A stretch of 64,000 nt of DNA from Chitinophagaceae bacterium (lineage in GTDB: Bacteria > Bacteroidota > Bacteroidia > Chitinophagales > Chitinophagaceae), in assembly GCA_018335935.1 (NCBI GenBank), contig JAGXRG010000013.1:62001-126000 (forward strand), read 5' to 3'. Below, piece after piece: positions 38,601 to 44,874 of the stretch. The translations under genes and the position numbers were made by a program. Numbering within the stretch: position 1 is the stretch's first letter; every line of letters begins with the position of its first letter. The notes under the pieces are model-generated. The model worked only from the letters and a program-made list of their open reading frames with translations. It was not told the DNA's origin and did no database searches.

Positions 38601-40441
38601 GGAGATACAGTGCCACCAGCAGGAGCAGACACTATTGTATTTACAGTGTAGTTTGTTGTAACACCACTATTAGATATAGTTAAGGGTACAGATGTACTTG
38701 ATCCATCAGGAGCAACAGGGAAAACAACTGGATTAGAGGATACTTGTTGTCTAACTGCTCCATTTGTAGGTACAATCATTTTTGCAGTTCCAATGTATGT
38801 AGATGTACCATTAATATTTAATGTAGCATTTGAAGTTTGTGTTAGCGTTTTACCTGTATTAATAGTAAAATTGTTTACATTAATAACTCCTGCACTAGCA
38901 GCAAGTGTAATATTTGCATTAATTACTACATCTGCATTACTTGGTGGAATTTGATTCCCATCCCAAGTCGAAGATTGATCCCAAAAACCATTATCTGTAA
39001 CTGCAGTATAATTACTTCTTGTAACAGTAATTGTATAAGTTTTAGTTGTACCATTTTCTGCTGTAACTTTTATATCAATGGGATTTGCACCAAAGTTTAA
39101 AGCTAAAGCACTAGAGGCGGCTCCAGAATTAATATTTACATAAGTACCATTATTAACTCTAATTTGCAAAGTAGCATAAGTATCTGCAGCAGTTGGTGTA
39201 ACTGTTACAGTATTTGTAGAACTGGTAACGTTAACAGAATATGCAGTGGTAGCTAATACAAAACCTGGAGTTAAACTTCCTGAACTTATTGTAAGATTTG
39301 ATAAATCATTATTAGAGCTTATATGGCTTTTTTTACAAACAAATGAAGATTTTGCAGTTCCAGTACCATCACCTAATTGAAATTGATCATTTCTTCCTGC
39401 ACTGCAAATGAATGAAGAGTTATCTCTTATTCCATTTGAAAATTCACCACCAGCATAAATACTTGTCCAATCAGTAAGACTTCCAATTTGAATAGGACTA
39501 GTAGAAGCAATTGTAGTTCCATTGCCATATTGACCATAATTATTTTGACCCCAAGCCCATAGTGTGCCATTAGATTGTAAACCAATTTTGAAATTATCGC
39601 CTGAAACATCAATCCAATTTGTTGCTGAGCCAATTTGTGTAGGATTATCAATATTAGTTGTTGTTCCATTTCCTAGCTGACCAAAACTATTATAACCCCA
39701 ACCCCAAAGTGTTCCATCTGTTTTTATTGCCATTGTATGCCAACCGGAAGCAATCACTTTTTGCCAGTTGGTTGAAATGCCAATTTGTATTGGTGTTGTA
39801 CTACCAGCTGTACTGCCATTTCCCAATGATTTATATTCATTTCTTCCAAATGCCCACAAAGTGCCATTAGTTTTTATAGCCATAGTATGTTGATAGCCAC
39901 CACTTACACTTTGCCAGTTAGTAGCAGTACCGATTTGAATTGGCACATTCGAATTGGTAGTAGTTCCATTACCTAATTGTCCATGATTATTAGCACCCCA
40001 GGCCCATAAAGTTCCATCTGTTTTAATGGCTAAAGAATGAAAAGACCCTGCAGCTAATTTTGCCCAATTTGAGGCTGAACCCACTTGAATTGGAACATTA
40101 GAATTTGTGTTAGTTCCATTTCCTAATTGACCGTAATCGTTACGCCCCCAAGCCCAAATTGTTCCATCAGTTTTTAACCCTATGGAAAAATAGTATCCAG
40201 CACTAACTGAAAGCCAATTGTAAGCATTTCCAATTTGTTGAGGTGTGTTTTTATTAGCTGAAGTACCATCTCCTAATTGTCCAAAATTATTTAAGCCCCA
40301 GGCCCATAAACTGCCATCTGATTTAATGGCCAAAGTATGTTGTGTACCAGAAGCCAAAACAGACCATGTAACTTGGGCACTTGTATTACTGGTGTAAAAA
40401 CTTAGCAAAAACAATAATGCTATACTAAGCGTTTTAAACAT
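29663..40441 (-). CDS. Giant T9SS cargo protein: seven-repeat RCC1 propeller, cadherin-like and many PKD domains
   Basis: About 3,592 aa. The signal peptide is MFKTLSIALLFLLSFYTSNTSAQ; the ORF-track start at 40594 adds 51 residues before it, so ATG 40441 is used. About residues 25-380 hold seven RCC1 repeats (LWAWGLNNFGQLGDGT-type; the seventh degenerate, FICSAGRNDQFQLGDGT), enough for one propeller. Two cadherin-like beta-sandwich modules follow, each opening with NLTISxGSL. A long array of PKD and PKD/Ig-like domains (YTWYFGDGTST, YLWTFGDGGTS and others) runs for about 2,600 residues. The C-terminus is a type A sorting domain (VLLYPNPTNNHVKVEV ... KMVKAIQ). It should be exported by T9SS and attached to the surface or released. 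Adhesion or carbohydrate interaction is inferred from domain type only. Confidence 0.88.
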   Translation of the reverse strand: MFKTLSIALLFLLSFYTSNTSAQVTWSVLASGTQHTLAIKSDGSLWAWGLNNFGQLGDGTSANKNTPQQIGNAYNWLSVSAGYYFSIGLKTDGTIWAWGRNDYGQLGNGTNTNSNVPIQVGSASNWAKLAAGSFHSLAIKTDGTLWAWGANNHGQLGNGTTTNSNVPIQIGTATNWQSVSGGYQHTMAIKTNGTLWAFGRNEYKSLGNGSTAGSTTPIQIGISTNWQKVIASGWHTMAIKTDGTLWGWGYNSFGQLGNGTTTNIDNPTQIGSATNWIDVSGDNFKIGLQSNGTLWAWGQNNYGQYGNGTTIASTSPIQIGSLTDWTSIYAGGEFSNGIRDNSSFICSAGRNDQFQLGDGTGTAKSSFVCKKSHISSNNDLSNLTISSGSLTPGFVLATTAYSVNVTSSTNTVTVTPTAADTYATLQIRVNNGTYVNINSGAASSALALNFGANPIDIKVTAENGTTKTYTITVTRSNYTAVTDNGFWDQSSTWDGNQIPPSNADVVINANITLAASAGVINVNNFTINTGKTLTQTSNATLNINGTSTYIGTAKMIVPTNGAVRQQVSSNPVVFPVAPDGSSTSVPLTISNSGVTTNYTVNTIVSAPAGGTVSPFTASRTIQRQWNITPSAAPGSATLSFQYNNGDLPVGTSNTTKKVLLHYTGGQWTTVTGVTSTPSGSGPFTVTFNYTGSFSPFSFGDDPATNADLDNLTISPGSLSPAFAVGTYSYSACISNALTSINVTPTVAAGYGGTVAYQLNGTGGYIPMTSGAANSISLASGTNTIDVRVTSQDASNTNNYIITLNRTPEASISYSTPFCKDVTSATVTQTGQGGGTYSSTTGLSINSTSGEINPSTSTVGTYTVTYSFTNGTCSNTATTSVTVNPLPTITHSVAAADVCYNASAQTTTLAYSATTETPTTYSITWDPSPANSFVTVTDAVLGASPITLNIPAATDAGIYTGNLTVKNANGCESSTSTTFTIEVKAQPTASTTPSGTQQVCADQSYTLVSGEATTTNGTILWTVNGATNLPLNVIVPAGGSSCTGLNGTYTYIGTNVNGAPQYNLNGSATPNLFIYWTGTKWALTYSTAPAGPGTPGIPHYWQNSSGTISSFPLTGWVHEYSVCSPTSVTMTSSGSLGGSITAGATTLTPTYTPTALDAGTTVTLTMTVSNAPCTAATATYTINVKPVPVGSATAQSICSGTATNVALNSTVPVTTFTWTAAQISGVASSITGFSDCTSGCGTTIAQTLTSSSNTLGVVRYTVTPTSPDGCQGASFTVDVTVVPEPNAVATPAAQSICSGDAITPIALTGNVVGTVYNWIRNTQPEITGSIATSGSGNISGTFSNSATNALVVTFSVTPVYTSGSTVCTGPTIPATVTVKPRPTITSTNTPVVICTAGTANLTATSSLSGSTFSWYTVPTGGTAIPGATAATYSPSVSSNTTYYVAVTNDGCTSTARTAIVAAVGGIYTAEPSKCVTGGSTPFTFYMGCPDVGATYKWNFGDGSAVVTTTSTAAQTHNYTQAGNFQVTLIKTLNGIDTYYTLTVSVNPIPVVNFNTTLNTGNGSSYTFTSTSTISSGNMNYAWTFGANSTPPSSIVNSPQVTYSVGGNKNVTLTVTSDAGCSSAITIPVNVTITSGASTPNPAFTTASNTTQCITGNTFTFDRPSGDPVGTTYLWTFGDGGTSTSSNLSVTKTYAAHGVYLVQLKATFNGIDYYSSKSVTVGPLPSASFNTTNNGNGSYTFSSSSTIAQGNITTYAWSDDKVTPGTFVQFGTGSSIQRTFATSGSYNIRLTVTTDAGCTATSTIATSIIGGSGGPATSNPTPFFTVSPTQQPLNTSGGTTPNNVFTFTNASTDATSGVSTYTINYGDGGGFVSFANPGSTTHTYNTPGTYTVVVKSFLDAVEKTQYQTQVIVHPMPVASFTSSNTGLTYNFTSTSTVSTGSIASYLWTINGVTFTTASPQYTFPSAGTYTVSLQVTTDAGAVNTFTNNAFTVSSGSGGSGSLTSSFTVNGTDKCDYAVTIGIPYTEVKHSFTFTNTSTGTGGTVYTWYFGDGTSTTGAGPHTKSYALPGYYNVQLKATTNGNDVWSSQQVIVRYNPVADFNYSNNGFNYNFFSTSSLTEGSMSYAWTFANTATSTSTVQHPQVTLPAGNTNATLVVTSQWGCINRVEKTTAINVTGTGGSGGTGGSSSSFTVDATDKCDYIVTTNNTNPNPYTEVKHSFTFTNTSTGTGGTVYTWYFGDGTSTTGAGPHTKSYALPGYYNVQLKATTNGNDVWSNQQVIVRHNPVSSFTYSNTGFNYNFYSTSTLTEGSMSYAWSFVNTASSTSTVQHPQVTLPSGNTDATLIVTSQWGCINRTRNTTSINVTGTGGVSTTPNPSFTVNTSQQCLASNNYVFTNTGTYPLSGVTYLWTFGDGNTSTSFSPSHVYTTAGYYNVVLKATHNGQDYYSNQQVIVKPTPVAGFTYTVSGSLFSFTSTSTLSQGSLSYDWTFKNNVGATIGASTNQNPQFTFPVSPNFYTATLLVTSDGNCTSTTTQTIYNTGAAAGFLVNNATQCLTGNSFVLTNTSAVGSGVTYSWSSTPAGGTFSSTTAQNPTLTYASAGTYTVNLTVDNNGVITSTSYTNNITVNPSPTADYSFSVGTGGTTSEDVTFTNLSTGAGATYAWTEGATTHSTDPNPVINLTYGTHQITLTTTLATGPCTATVTKTVTVGTAPIAVIGVNATSQCSSQAFTFNSSSSTIGSGAVTYAWNFGDGTTDNTATPPAKTYANAGTYTVTLTITNGVGSHTATQLITVLASPTVGFDIYNNNPSVGNNYLFNSTSSFPSGNMTYAWTTTGGSPASGSGSNINVTYATAGVYTATLVVTGSNGCSSAPLAKTVQYCPKITADFTSNSTANQCLLGNSYAFTSAITENTGGSGTVTYAWDFGGTGTGANNVANPTWSYANAGYYNATLTATLTTAAIGTCPTTVNSTVIKYGVANITITPTITGSTGATRCGDGTVVLTATASSGTLNWYNVSSGGSSLGTGNSFTTPSLTTGTTSFWVATTENGCTSARTQVDAIVNAAPAAITISPANTTRCSNDAATLLTANVAAIWSPTAGLYTDALATIPYTGTSVATVYAKPSSSTTYTASNTSGGCTTTSNNAVMTVNASPVAYYELYLNTNLTPTGPSNPLVRCFDANDDYSFRSLSTVASGNITLAWSFSPGNTNITFRDGHAGNYVQPRILYTAAGNYDVILTVTSDQGCQSTYNTPITLNNPPVVSFTTNVNYSNPDIYANPPVTVDASATTGATSYAWSTTGTATPTLVGQNTATPTAFTYATGGTKNITLTATSAPGCTTTVTNPVTITITPKAVISIRKTTAQQPNPFTGSIGSTPYSYFRITGFSNPANPSSVVTGSVLQANSTLKVEYSTDGGTNYTQYALVNGADVQFAIETAIETTYIFRVTLTVTSDLGVSDVSIATFSPDGTTPTTIPVNPGYTYTGSVTNYRGVNNNTSIPVVNLPSIDPRFISQKVLLYPNPTNNHVKVEVAVPEYTNSVTVKVFDMNGRLIQQQRQDVPMNRNNSVIIPMNVTNISSGTYTVVVADDKGRIIGNTKMVKAIQ
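33617..34382 (-). repeat. Recent tandem duplication of a PKD pair (564-bp period)
   Basis: Segments 33617-33818 and 34181-34382 (about 202 bp each) are nearly identical, with four mismatches seen by eye. They are exactly 564 bp (188 codons) apart. Both encode PYTEVKHSFTFTNTSTGTGG through YNVQLKATTNGNDVW. The flanking halves of the 188-aa unit are similar at lower identity (SSFTV...TDKCDY; TSQWGCINR). The low divergence of the core marks a recent in-frame duplication or ongoing gene conversion. Confidence 0.9.
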
Positions 40442-40898
40442 TGTAAATTTTGGCTTTATAAATTGAGAATTAGAAGGTTGTTTCGTGTTCTGCTCAGATT
40501 TCAATTTGCACACACTAACTGATTTTGCTATGTTTTTGATAACTTTTAAATAAAGTTGTTTTGGCAAATGGCTGGTTGTAGAATTTAAACTCATAACTTA
40601 AGATTGTGGCTTATTGAAGTATAAATTGTTAGTTTGCACAACAATACGAGTAGCGAAATTCTTGTAAAACTGTAAATTAATATATCCCTTAAACTAGTGT
40701 AACTTTTGTTTCATTAATTTAAAATCACACAATAAAGTAATTTAATTCGCCTTTCCTCAGCTTGACCATTCAAAATAAATAGGCTTTTATTCTTGCATTT
40801 CTTCAATTAATCATGCATAAATACCTTTCACAAATTTTTATTGAAAAAATAAAAAGGAGATTGTTTCTTTGTAGTAATTAAACTAAAAATAGATTTAA
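40442..40898. other. Divergent intergenic region between the giant gene and the M16 peptidases
   Basis: 457 bp with the preferred start, including 153 bp that the ORF track counts as coding. It should hold the promoters of both divergent units. I saw no clear TTTG/TAnnTTTG pair, strong hairpin or further ORF. Confidence 0.4.
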
Positions 40899-42221
40899 AT
40901 GAAAAATGCCTTACTCTATGTGTTAGTACTTGTTGGTATAACTTCCAGTTCATTAGCACAAGCACCAAAAATTAAATTCGAAAAATATACTTTACCCAAT
41001 GGTTTAAAAGTAATTCTGCATCAAGATAATTCTGTTCCGGTTGTTGCCGTTACTGCTCTCTATCATGTTGGTTCAAAAAATGAAGATACCGGAAGAACAG
41101 GTTTTGCTCACTTCTTTGAACATTTATTATTCGAAGGAAGTGAAAATATTAAAAGAGGAGAATTTGATAAATATGTTAACGGAGCAGGTGGTGCTTTAAA
41201 TGCCAATACTTCTCAAGACAGAACTTTTTATTACGAGCTTCTTCCTTCTAATCAAATTAATTTAGGCTTATGGTTAGAAAGTGAAAGAATGATGCATGCT
41301 AAAATTGAAGAAATTGGTGTTAAAACTCAAAGAGAGGTGGTTAAAGAAGAAAAAAGACAAAGAGTAGACAACCAACCTTATGGAACTATTTTAGATCAAA
41401 CTTTTAGAAGAGCTTTTAAAGAACATCCATATCGTTGGATGCCAATTGGCAGTATGGATCATTTAAATAAAGCACAATTACAAGAGTTTATTGATTTTTA
41501 TAAAACATATTATGTGCCTAATAATTGTGTATTATCAATTGCTGGCGATTTTAATATTGAAGAAACTAAAAAGAATATTGCATTATATTTTGGCGAAATT
41601 CCAAGAGGTACTACACCTATTCAAAGACCTAATATAGTTGAACCTCCTTTGAATGGAGAAGTAAGAGATGTTATTGAAGATAATGTTCAATTACCATTAC
41701 TATTACAAGCATACAGAACGCCAAAACAAGGCACAGAAGATTATTACACATTTAATGTTTTATCTACAATTTTATCGGGTGGAGAAAGTTCAAGAATGCA
41801 AAAAATATTGGTGAACCAATCTCAACAAGCTTTAGCAGCTGCAGCTTTTCCTTTTGCTTTAGAAGATGCAGGTATGTTTATAGTTTATTCTTTACCAAAT
41901 ATGGGCAACTCTGTTGAGCAGTTAGAAAAATCTATGGATTCTATTATTACAGATTTAAAAACTAATTTGGTGAGTGAGAAAGAATTTCAAAAAGTGATGA
42001 ATCAAATTGAAAGCAATTTTGTACAACGAAATTCAAGCATGGCAGGTATTGCAGAAAGCTTAGCTAATTATGAAGTGTACTTTAATGATGCTAACTTAAT
42101 TAATAATGAAATTGACAGATTTAAAAAAGTAACAAGAGAAGACTTACAAAACGCTGCAAAAAAATATTTAAATAAAGATAATCGTGTTGTACTTACTTAT
42201 GTGCCTAAAAAGAAGGGTTAA
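40899..42221 (+). CDS. M16 family zinc peptidase, catalytic subunit
   Basis: A 440-aa secreted insulinase/processing-peptidase-family protein with a signal peptide (to about residue 20, SSLAQ). The inverted zinc motif HFFEH (His71, Glu74, His75) is intact, and the third ligand Glu is expected in the EVVKEEKRQRVDNQPYG helix about 75 residues later. It is half-size (one M16 domain pair), so it should act with a second subunit. The gene after it, 48 bp downstream, encodes an M16 protein without the zinc motif, which would be that partner. Peptide substrate unknown; periplasmic or outer-membrane location likely. Confidence 0.9.
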   Translation: MKNALLYVLVLVGITSSSLAQAPKIKFEKYTLPNGLKVILHQDNSVPVVAVTALYHVGSKNEDTGRTGFAHFFEHLLFEGSENIKRGEFDKYVNGAGGALNANTSQDRTFYYELLPSNQINLGLWLESERMMHAKIEEIGVKTQREVVKEEKRQRVDNQPYGTILDQTFRRAFKEHPYRWMPIGSMDHLNKAQLQEFIDFYKTYYVPNNCVLSIAGDFNIEETKKNIALYFGEIPRGTTPIQRPNIVEPPLNGEVRDVIEDNVQLPLLLQAYRTPKQGTEDYYTFNVLSTILSGGESSRMQKILVNQSQQALAAAAFPFALEDAGMFIVYSLPNMGNSVEQLEKSMDSIITDLKTNLVSEKEFQKVMNQIESNFVQRNSSMAGIAESLANYEVYFNDANLINNEIDRFKKVTREDLQNAAKKYLNKDNRVVLTYVPKKKG

Positions 42222-42269
42222 AGTATTAAGTCAATTACATTAACAACATCATCTTTTAAAAAAAATACA

Positions 42270-44345
42270 ATGAATACAATAAAAAATATAATTCGAATTG
42301 CATTAGTAATGTTACCCATTACTTTAACTGCTCAAATAGATAGATCAAAAGCTCCAAAGCCAGGTCCAGCACCAACCATCAATATCAATCAACCTCCAAT
42401 GATTACGTTACCCAATGGATTAAAAATCTTTGTGGTAAAAAATAGTAAATTACCTAAAGTTTCTGCTACTTTAACTTTAGATGTAGATCCTTTTATTGAA
42501 GGTGATAAAGCTGGTTACGCTTCAATGGCTGGTAGCTTAATGAGTGTTGGAACCACCACAAAAACAAAAGAAGTATTAGATGAAGAAGTTGATTTTTTAG
42601 GAGCAGATTTGAGTACCTCTGCAACAAGTGCAAGTGTTAACTCGCTTACAAATAATTTTGAAAAAGCATTTTCATTAATGGCAGATGTAGTCTTAAATCC
42701 TTCTTTCCCTGCAGATGAATTAGAGAAAATTCGTAAAAGAACTATTTCTGGATTACAAACTCAAAAAGATGATCCTAATGCTATTAAAAATAGAGTCGTG
42801 AGTAAATTAGTTTATGGTGCTAATCATCCTTATGGCGAATTTGAAACAGAAGAAACTGTTACAAAAGTTACATTAGATGATGTTAAAAAATTCTATAATA
42901 GCTATTGGAAACCTAATGTTGCTTATTTGGTTTTTGTAGGTGATATTACAACTGAAAAAGCAAAACAGTTAGCTACAAAATATTTTGGTAAATGGCAAAA
43001 AGGAACTGTTCCAACTTATACTTATGCTATGCCAAAAGCACCTGCAAAACCAATAGTAGCAATAGTTGACAGACCTGCTTCTGTTCAAAGTGTAATTTCA
43101 TTAAATGCTCCAATACAACTAAAACCAGGTAGTGAAGATGTTATTGCAACGAGTGTAATGAATAACATTTTGGGTGAAAGTGGAACAGCTAGATTGTTCA
43201 ATAATTTAAGAGAAAAACATGGATTTACTTATGGTGCTTATTCTAGAATTAATACAGATAAATTAGTAGGATCATTTAGTGCAGATGCTTCTGTGAGAAA
43301 CGAAAAAACAGATAGTGCAATTCAAGAATTTTTTGTTGAGTTGAATAAAATTAGAAAAGAACCAGTTTCTGAAGAAGAAATTTCAAACGTAAAAAATTAT
43401 TTGAATGGAAGTTTTGCTCGTTCATTAGAAAGACCAAGTACTGTTGCAAGTTTTGCTTTAAATGTTGCCCGATATAATTTGCCAAAAGATTATTATCAAA
43501 AATATTTATCAAACCTTGCTTCAGTAAACATTGCAATGGTGCAACAAATGGCCAACAAATATGTTACACCAAAAAATATGTACATAGTAATTGTTGGTAA
43601 TGCCAAAGAAATAGCTAAAGGATTAGATAAGTATGGAGAAGTAAAGTATTTTGATGCTAATGGTAATGAAACAACTGCTCCAACAAATAAAGCTGTTGAT
43701 GCTTCAATTACTGGTGAAAGTATTATCAATAAATACATTACTGCTGTAGGTGGCAAAACTGCAATTGATGCAATAAAAGATGTTAATATGACTGGTATTG
43801 CTAAAATAGATGGTGCCCCAATGGATTTTGCAGTAACTCAAAAATATATTTTACCGAATAGCTTTTCTATGAAAATGGCTGCTGGGCCTATGACAATAAT
43901 TTCTCAATCAGCTATTAATGGGGAGTATGCAAAATCTCAACAAGGTCAAACTATTCCTGTTGAAGAAGATGAAAAAGAAGAACTAGATGAAGAAGCTAGT
44001 TTAATTAACGAACTATATTATATAAAAAATAATTATAAATATGTAGTTAAAGGAATAGAAGACGTTGATGGAAAAGATGCTTATGCAATAGAAATTACTT
44101 CTGCAAAAGGAAGAACTTTCACTAACTATTATGATGTTGCAACTGGTTTAAAATTAAAATATTCACATGTTGAAGATGCAGGGCCACAAGGCAAAATGAC
44201 CATCTATACTGATTTTGGTGAATATAAAACGTATAATGGAGTTCAACTTCCAACTAAAATTACTCTTTTTGTTGGAGTGAAAATAGGAATTACAATGAAT
44301 GATGTTAAAGTAAATACCGGCTTAAAAGCTGAAGAAATTAAGTAA
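42270..44345 (+). CDS. M16 family peptidase-like protein, inactive subunit with LolA-like C-terminal domain
   Basis: A 691-aa secreted protein (signal to about residue 21, LTAQ). Residues about 40-460 form the M16 fold but the HxxEH motif is absent: the aligned helix reads YASMAGSLMSVG. It keeps the R/Y-type substrate-binding segment LREKHGFTYGAYSRI. The extra C-terminal part (about 480-691; MTGIAKIDGAPMDF ... FTNYYDVATGLKLKYS) resembles outer-membrane lipoprotein-sorting/LolA-like beta folds. It most likely pairs with the catalytic subunit encoded just upstream. The pairing and the LolA-like assignment are inferred. Confidence 0.85.
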   Translation: MNTIKNIIRIALVMLPITLTAQIDRSKAPKPGPAPTININQPPMITLPNGLKIFVVKNSKLPKVSATLTLDVDPFIEGDKAGYASMAGSLMSVGTTTKTKEVLDEEVDFLGADLSTSATSASVNSLTNNFEKAFSLMADVVLNPSFPADELEKIRKRTISGLQTQKDDPNAIKNRVVSKLVYGANHPYGEFETEETVTKVTLDDVKKFYNSYWKPNVAYLVFVGDITTEKAKQLATKYFGKWQKGTVPTYTYAMPKAPAKPIVAIVDRPASVQSVISLNAPIQLKPGSEDVIATSVMNNILGESGTARLFNNLREKHGFTYGAYSRINTDKLVGSFSADASVRNEKTDSAIQEFFVELNKIRKEPVSEEEISNVKNYLNGSFARSLERPSTVASFALNVARYNLPKDYYQKYLSNLASVNIAMVQQMANKYVTPKNMYIVIVGNAKEIAKGLDKYGEVKYFDANGNETTAPTNKAVDASITGESIINKYITAVGGKTAIDAIKDVNMTGIAKIDGAPMDFAVTQKYILPNSFSMKMAAGPMTIISQSAINGEYAKSQQGQTIPVEEDEKEELDEEASLINELYYIKNNYKYVVKGIEDVDGKDAYAIEITSAKGRTFTNYYDVATGLKLKYSHVEDAGPQGKMTIYTDFGEYKTYNGVQLPTKITLFVGVKIGITMNDVKVNTGLKAEEIK

Positions 44346-44371
44346 GAACTACTAATTAAGAAGTACGAAGT

Positions 44372-44410
44372 AAAAAGTCCTGATGAAATTCATCGGGACT
44401 TTTGCTTTTT
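44372..44410. terminator. Terminator downstream of the M16 pair
   Basis: AAAAGTCCTGATGAA / TTCATCGGGACTTTT with one G-T pair and a T-tract. It overlaps the end of the convergent DUF1801 gene (stop at 44409) and probably serves both directions. Confidence 0.8.
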
Positions 44411-44852
44411 ATTTATCTGTTCTGCAAGCACATTCATGGTGCTCATTAATATAAGCAATAGATATTTTGCTAAGCTTTTCTAAAACATCAATATTAATAT
44501 CTGAAAGTTTTTTTATATATATACAAGCTTTGCCCATTTTATATTTACCTAATTTATTTAACAACTCTTTGCTGTTTTCTGTTGCTGAGTAAACATATAA
44601 AGAAAATGCAGGTTTTCGAGGTGAGAAACCAAGTATTGGAGCATCTCCTTCATGACCACTAGCATACTTGTAATGATAGGTTCCAAAGCCTATAATTGTG
44701 GGTCCCCACATTTTGGGTTCAAAGCCCGACCATTTTTTTAATAAATTTATTAATTGAAAGCTTTCTGCTTTCTTTTGTTCATTATCCACATAACTGTTTA
44801 TGAAATCCATTACATCAACTTCTGTTGCTGTAGTTTTATTTTTATTTGTCAT
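44409..44852 (-). CDS. DUF1801 domain protein
   Basis: A 147-aa protein from ATG 44852 (MTNKNKTTATEVDVMDFI). The ORF-track start at 44897 would overlap the upstream gene and add residues unlike the family. The body matches the DUF1801/YdhG-like fold: KMWGPTIIGFGTYHYKYASGHEGDAP, then SPRKPAFSLYVYS and a closing KIGKACIYIKKL-type strand (here KMGKACIYIKKLSDI). Family function is unknown; the fold resembles small iron/phosphate-chaperone-like domains only by annotation. It starts 22 bp after the radical SAM gene stop and may be co-transcribed with it. Confidence 0.78.
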   Translation of the reverse strand: MTNKNKTTATEVDVMDFINSYVDNEQKKAESFQLINLLKKWSGFEPKMWGPTIIGFGTYHYKYASGHEGDAPILGFSPRKPAFSLYVYSATENSKELLNKLGKYKMGKACIYIKKLSDINIDVLEKLSKISIAYINEHHECACRTDK

Positions 44853-44874
44853 AAACTTTAATTGATATTTTATT

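Noticed and set aside
29663-40594. Possible chimeric or misassembled giant ORF
   Set aside because: The frame is continuous for 10.9 kb with consistent domain style, a signal peptide at one end and a sorting domain and terminator at the other; kept as one gene, though the near-identical repeat could hide a copy-number error.
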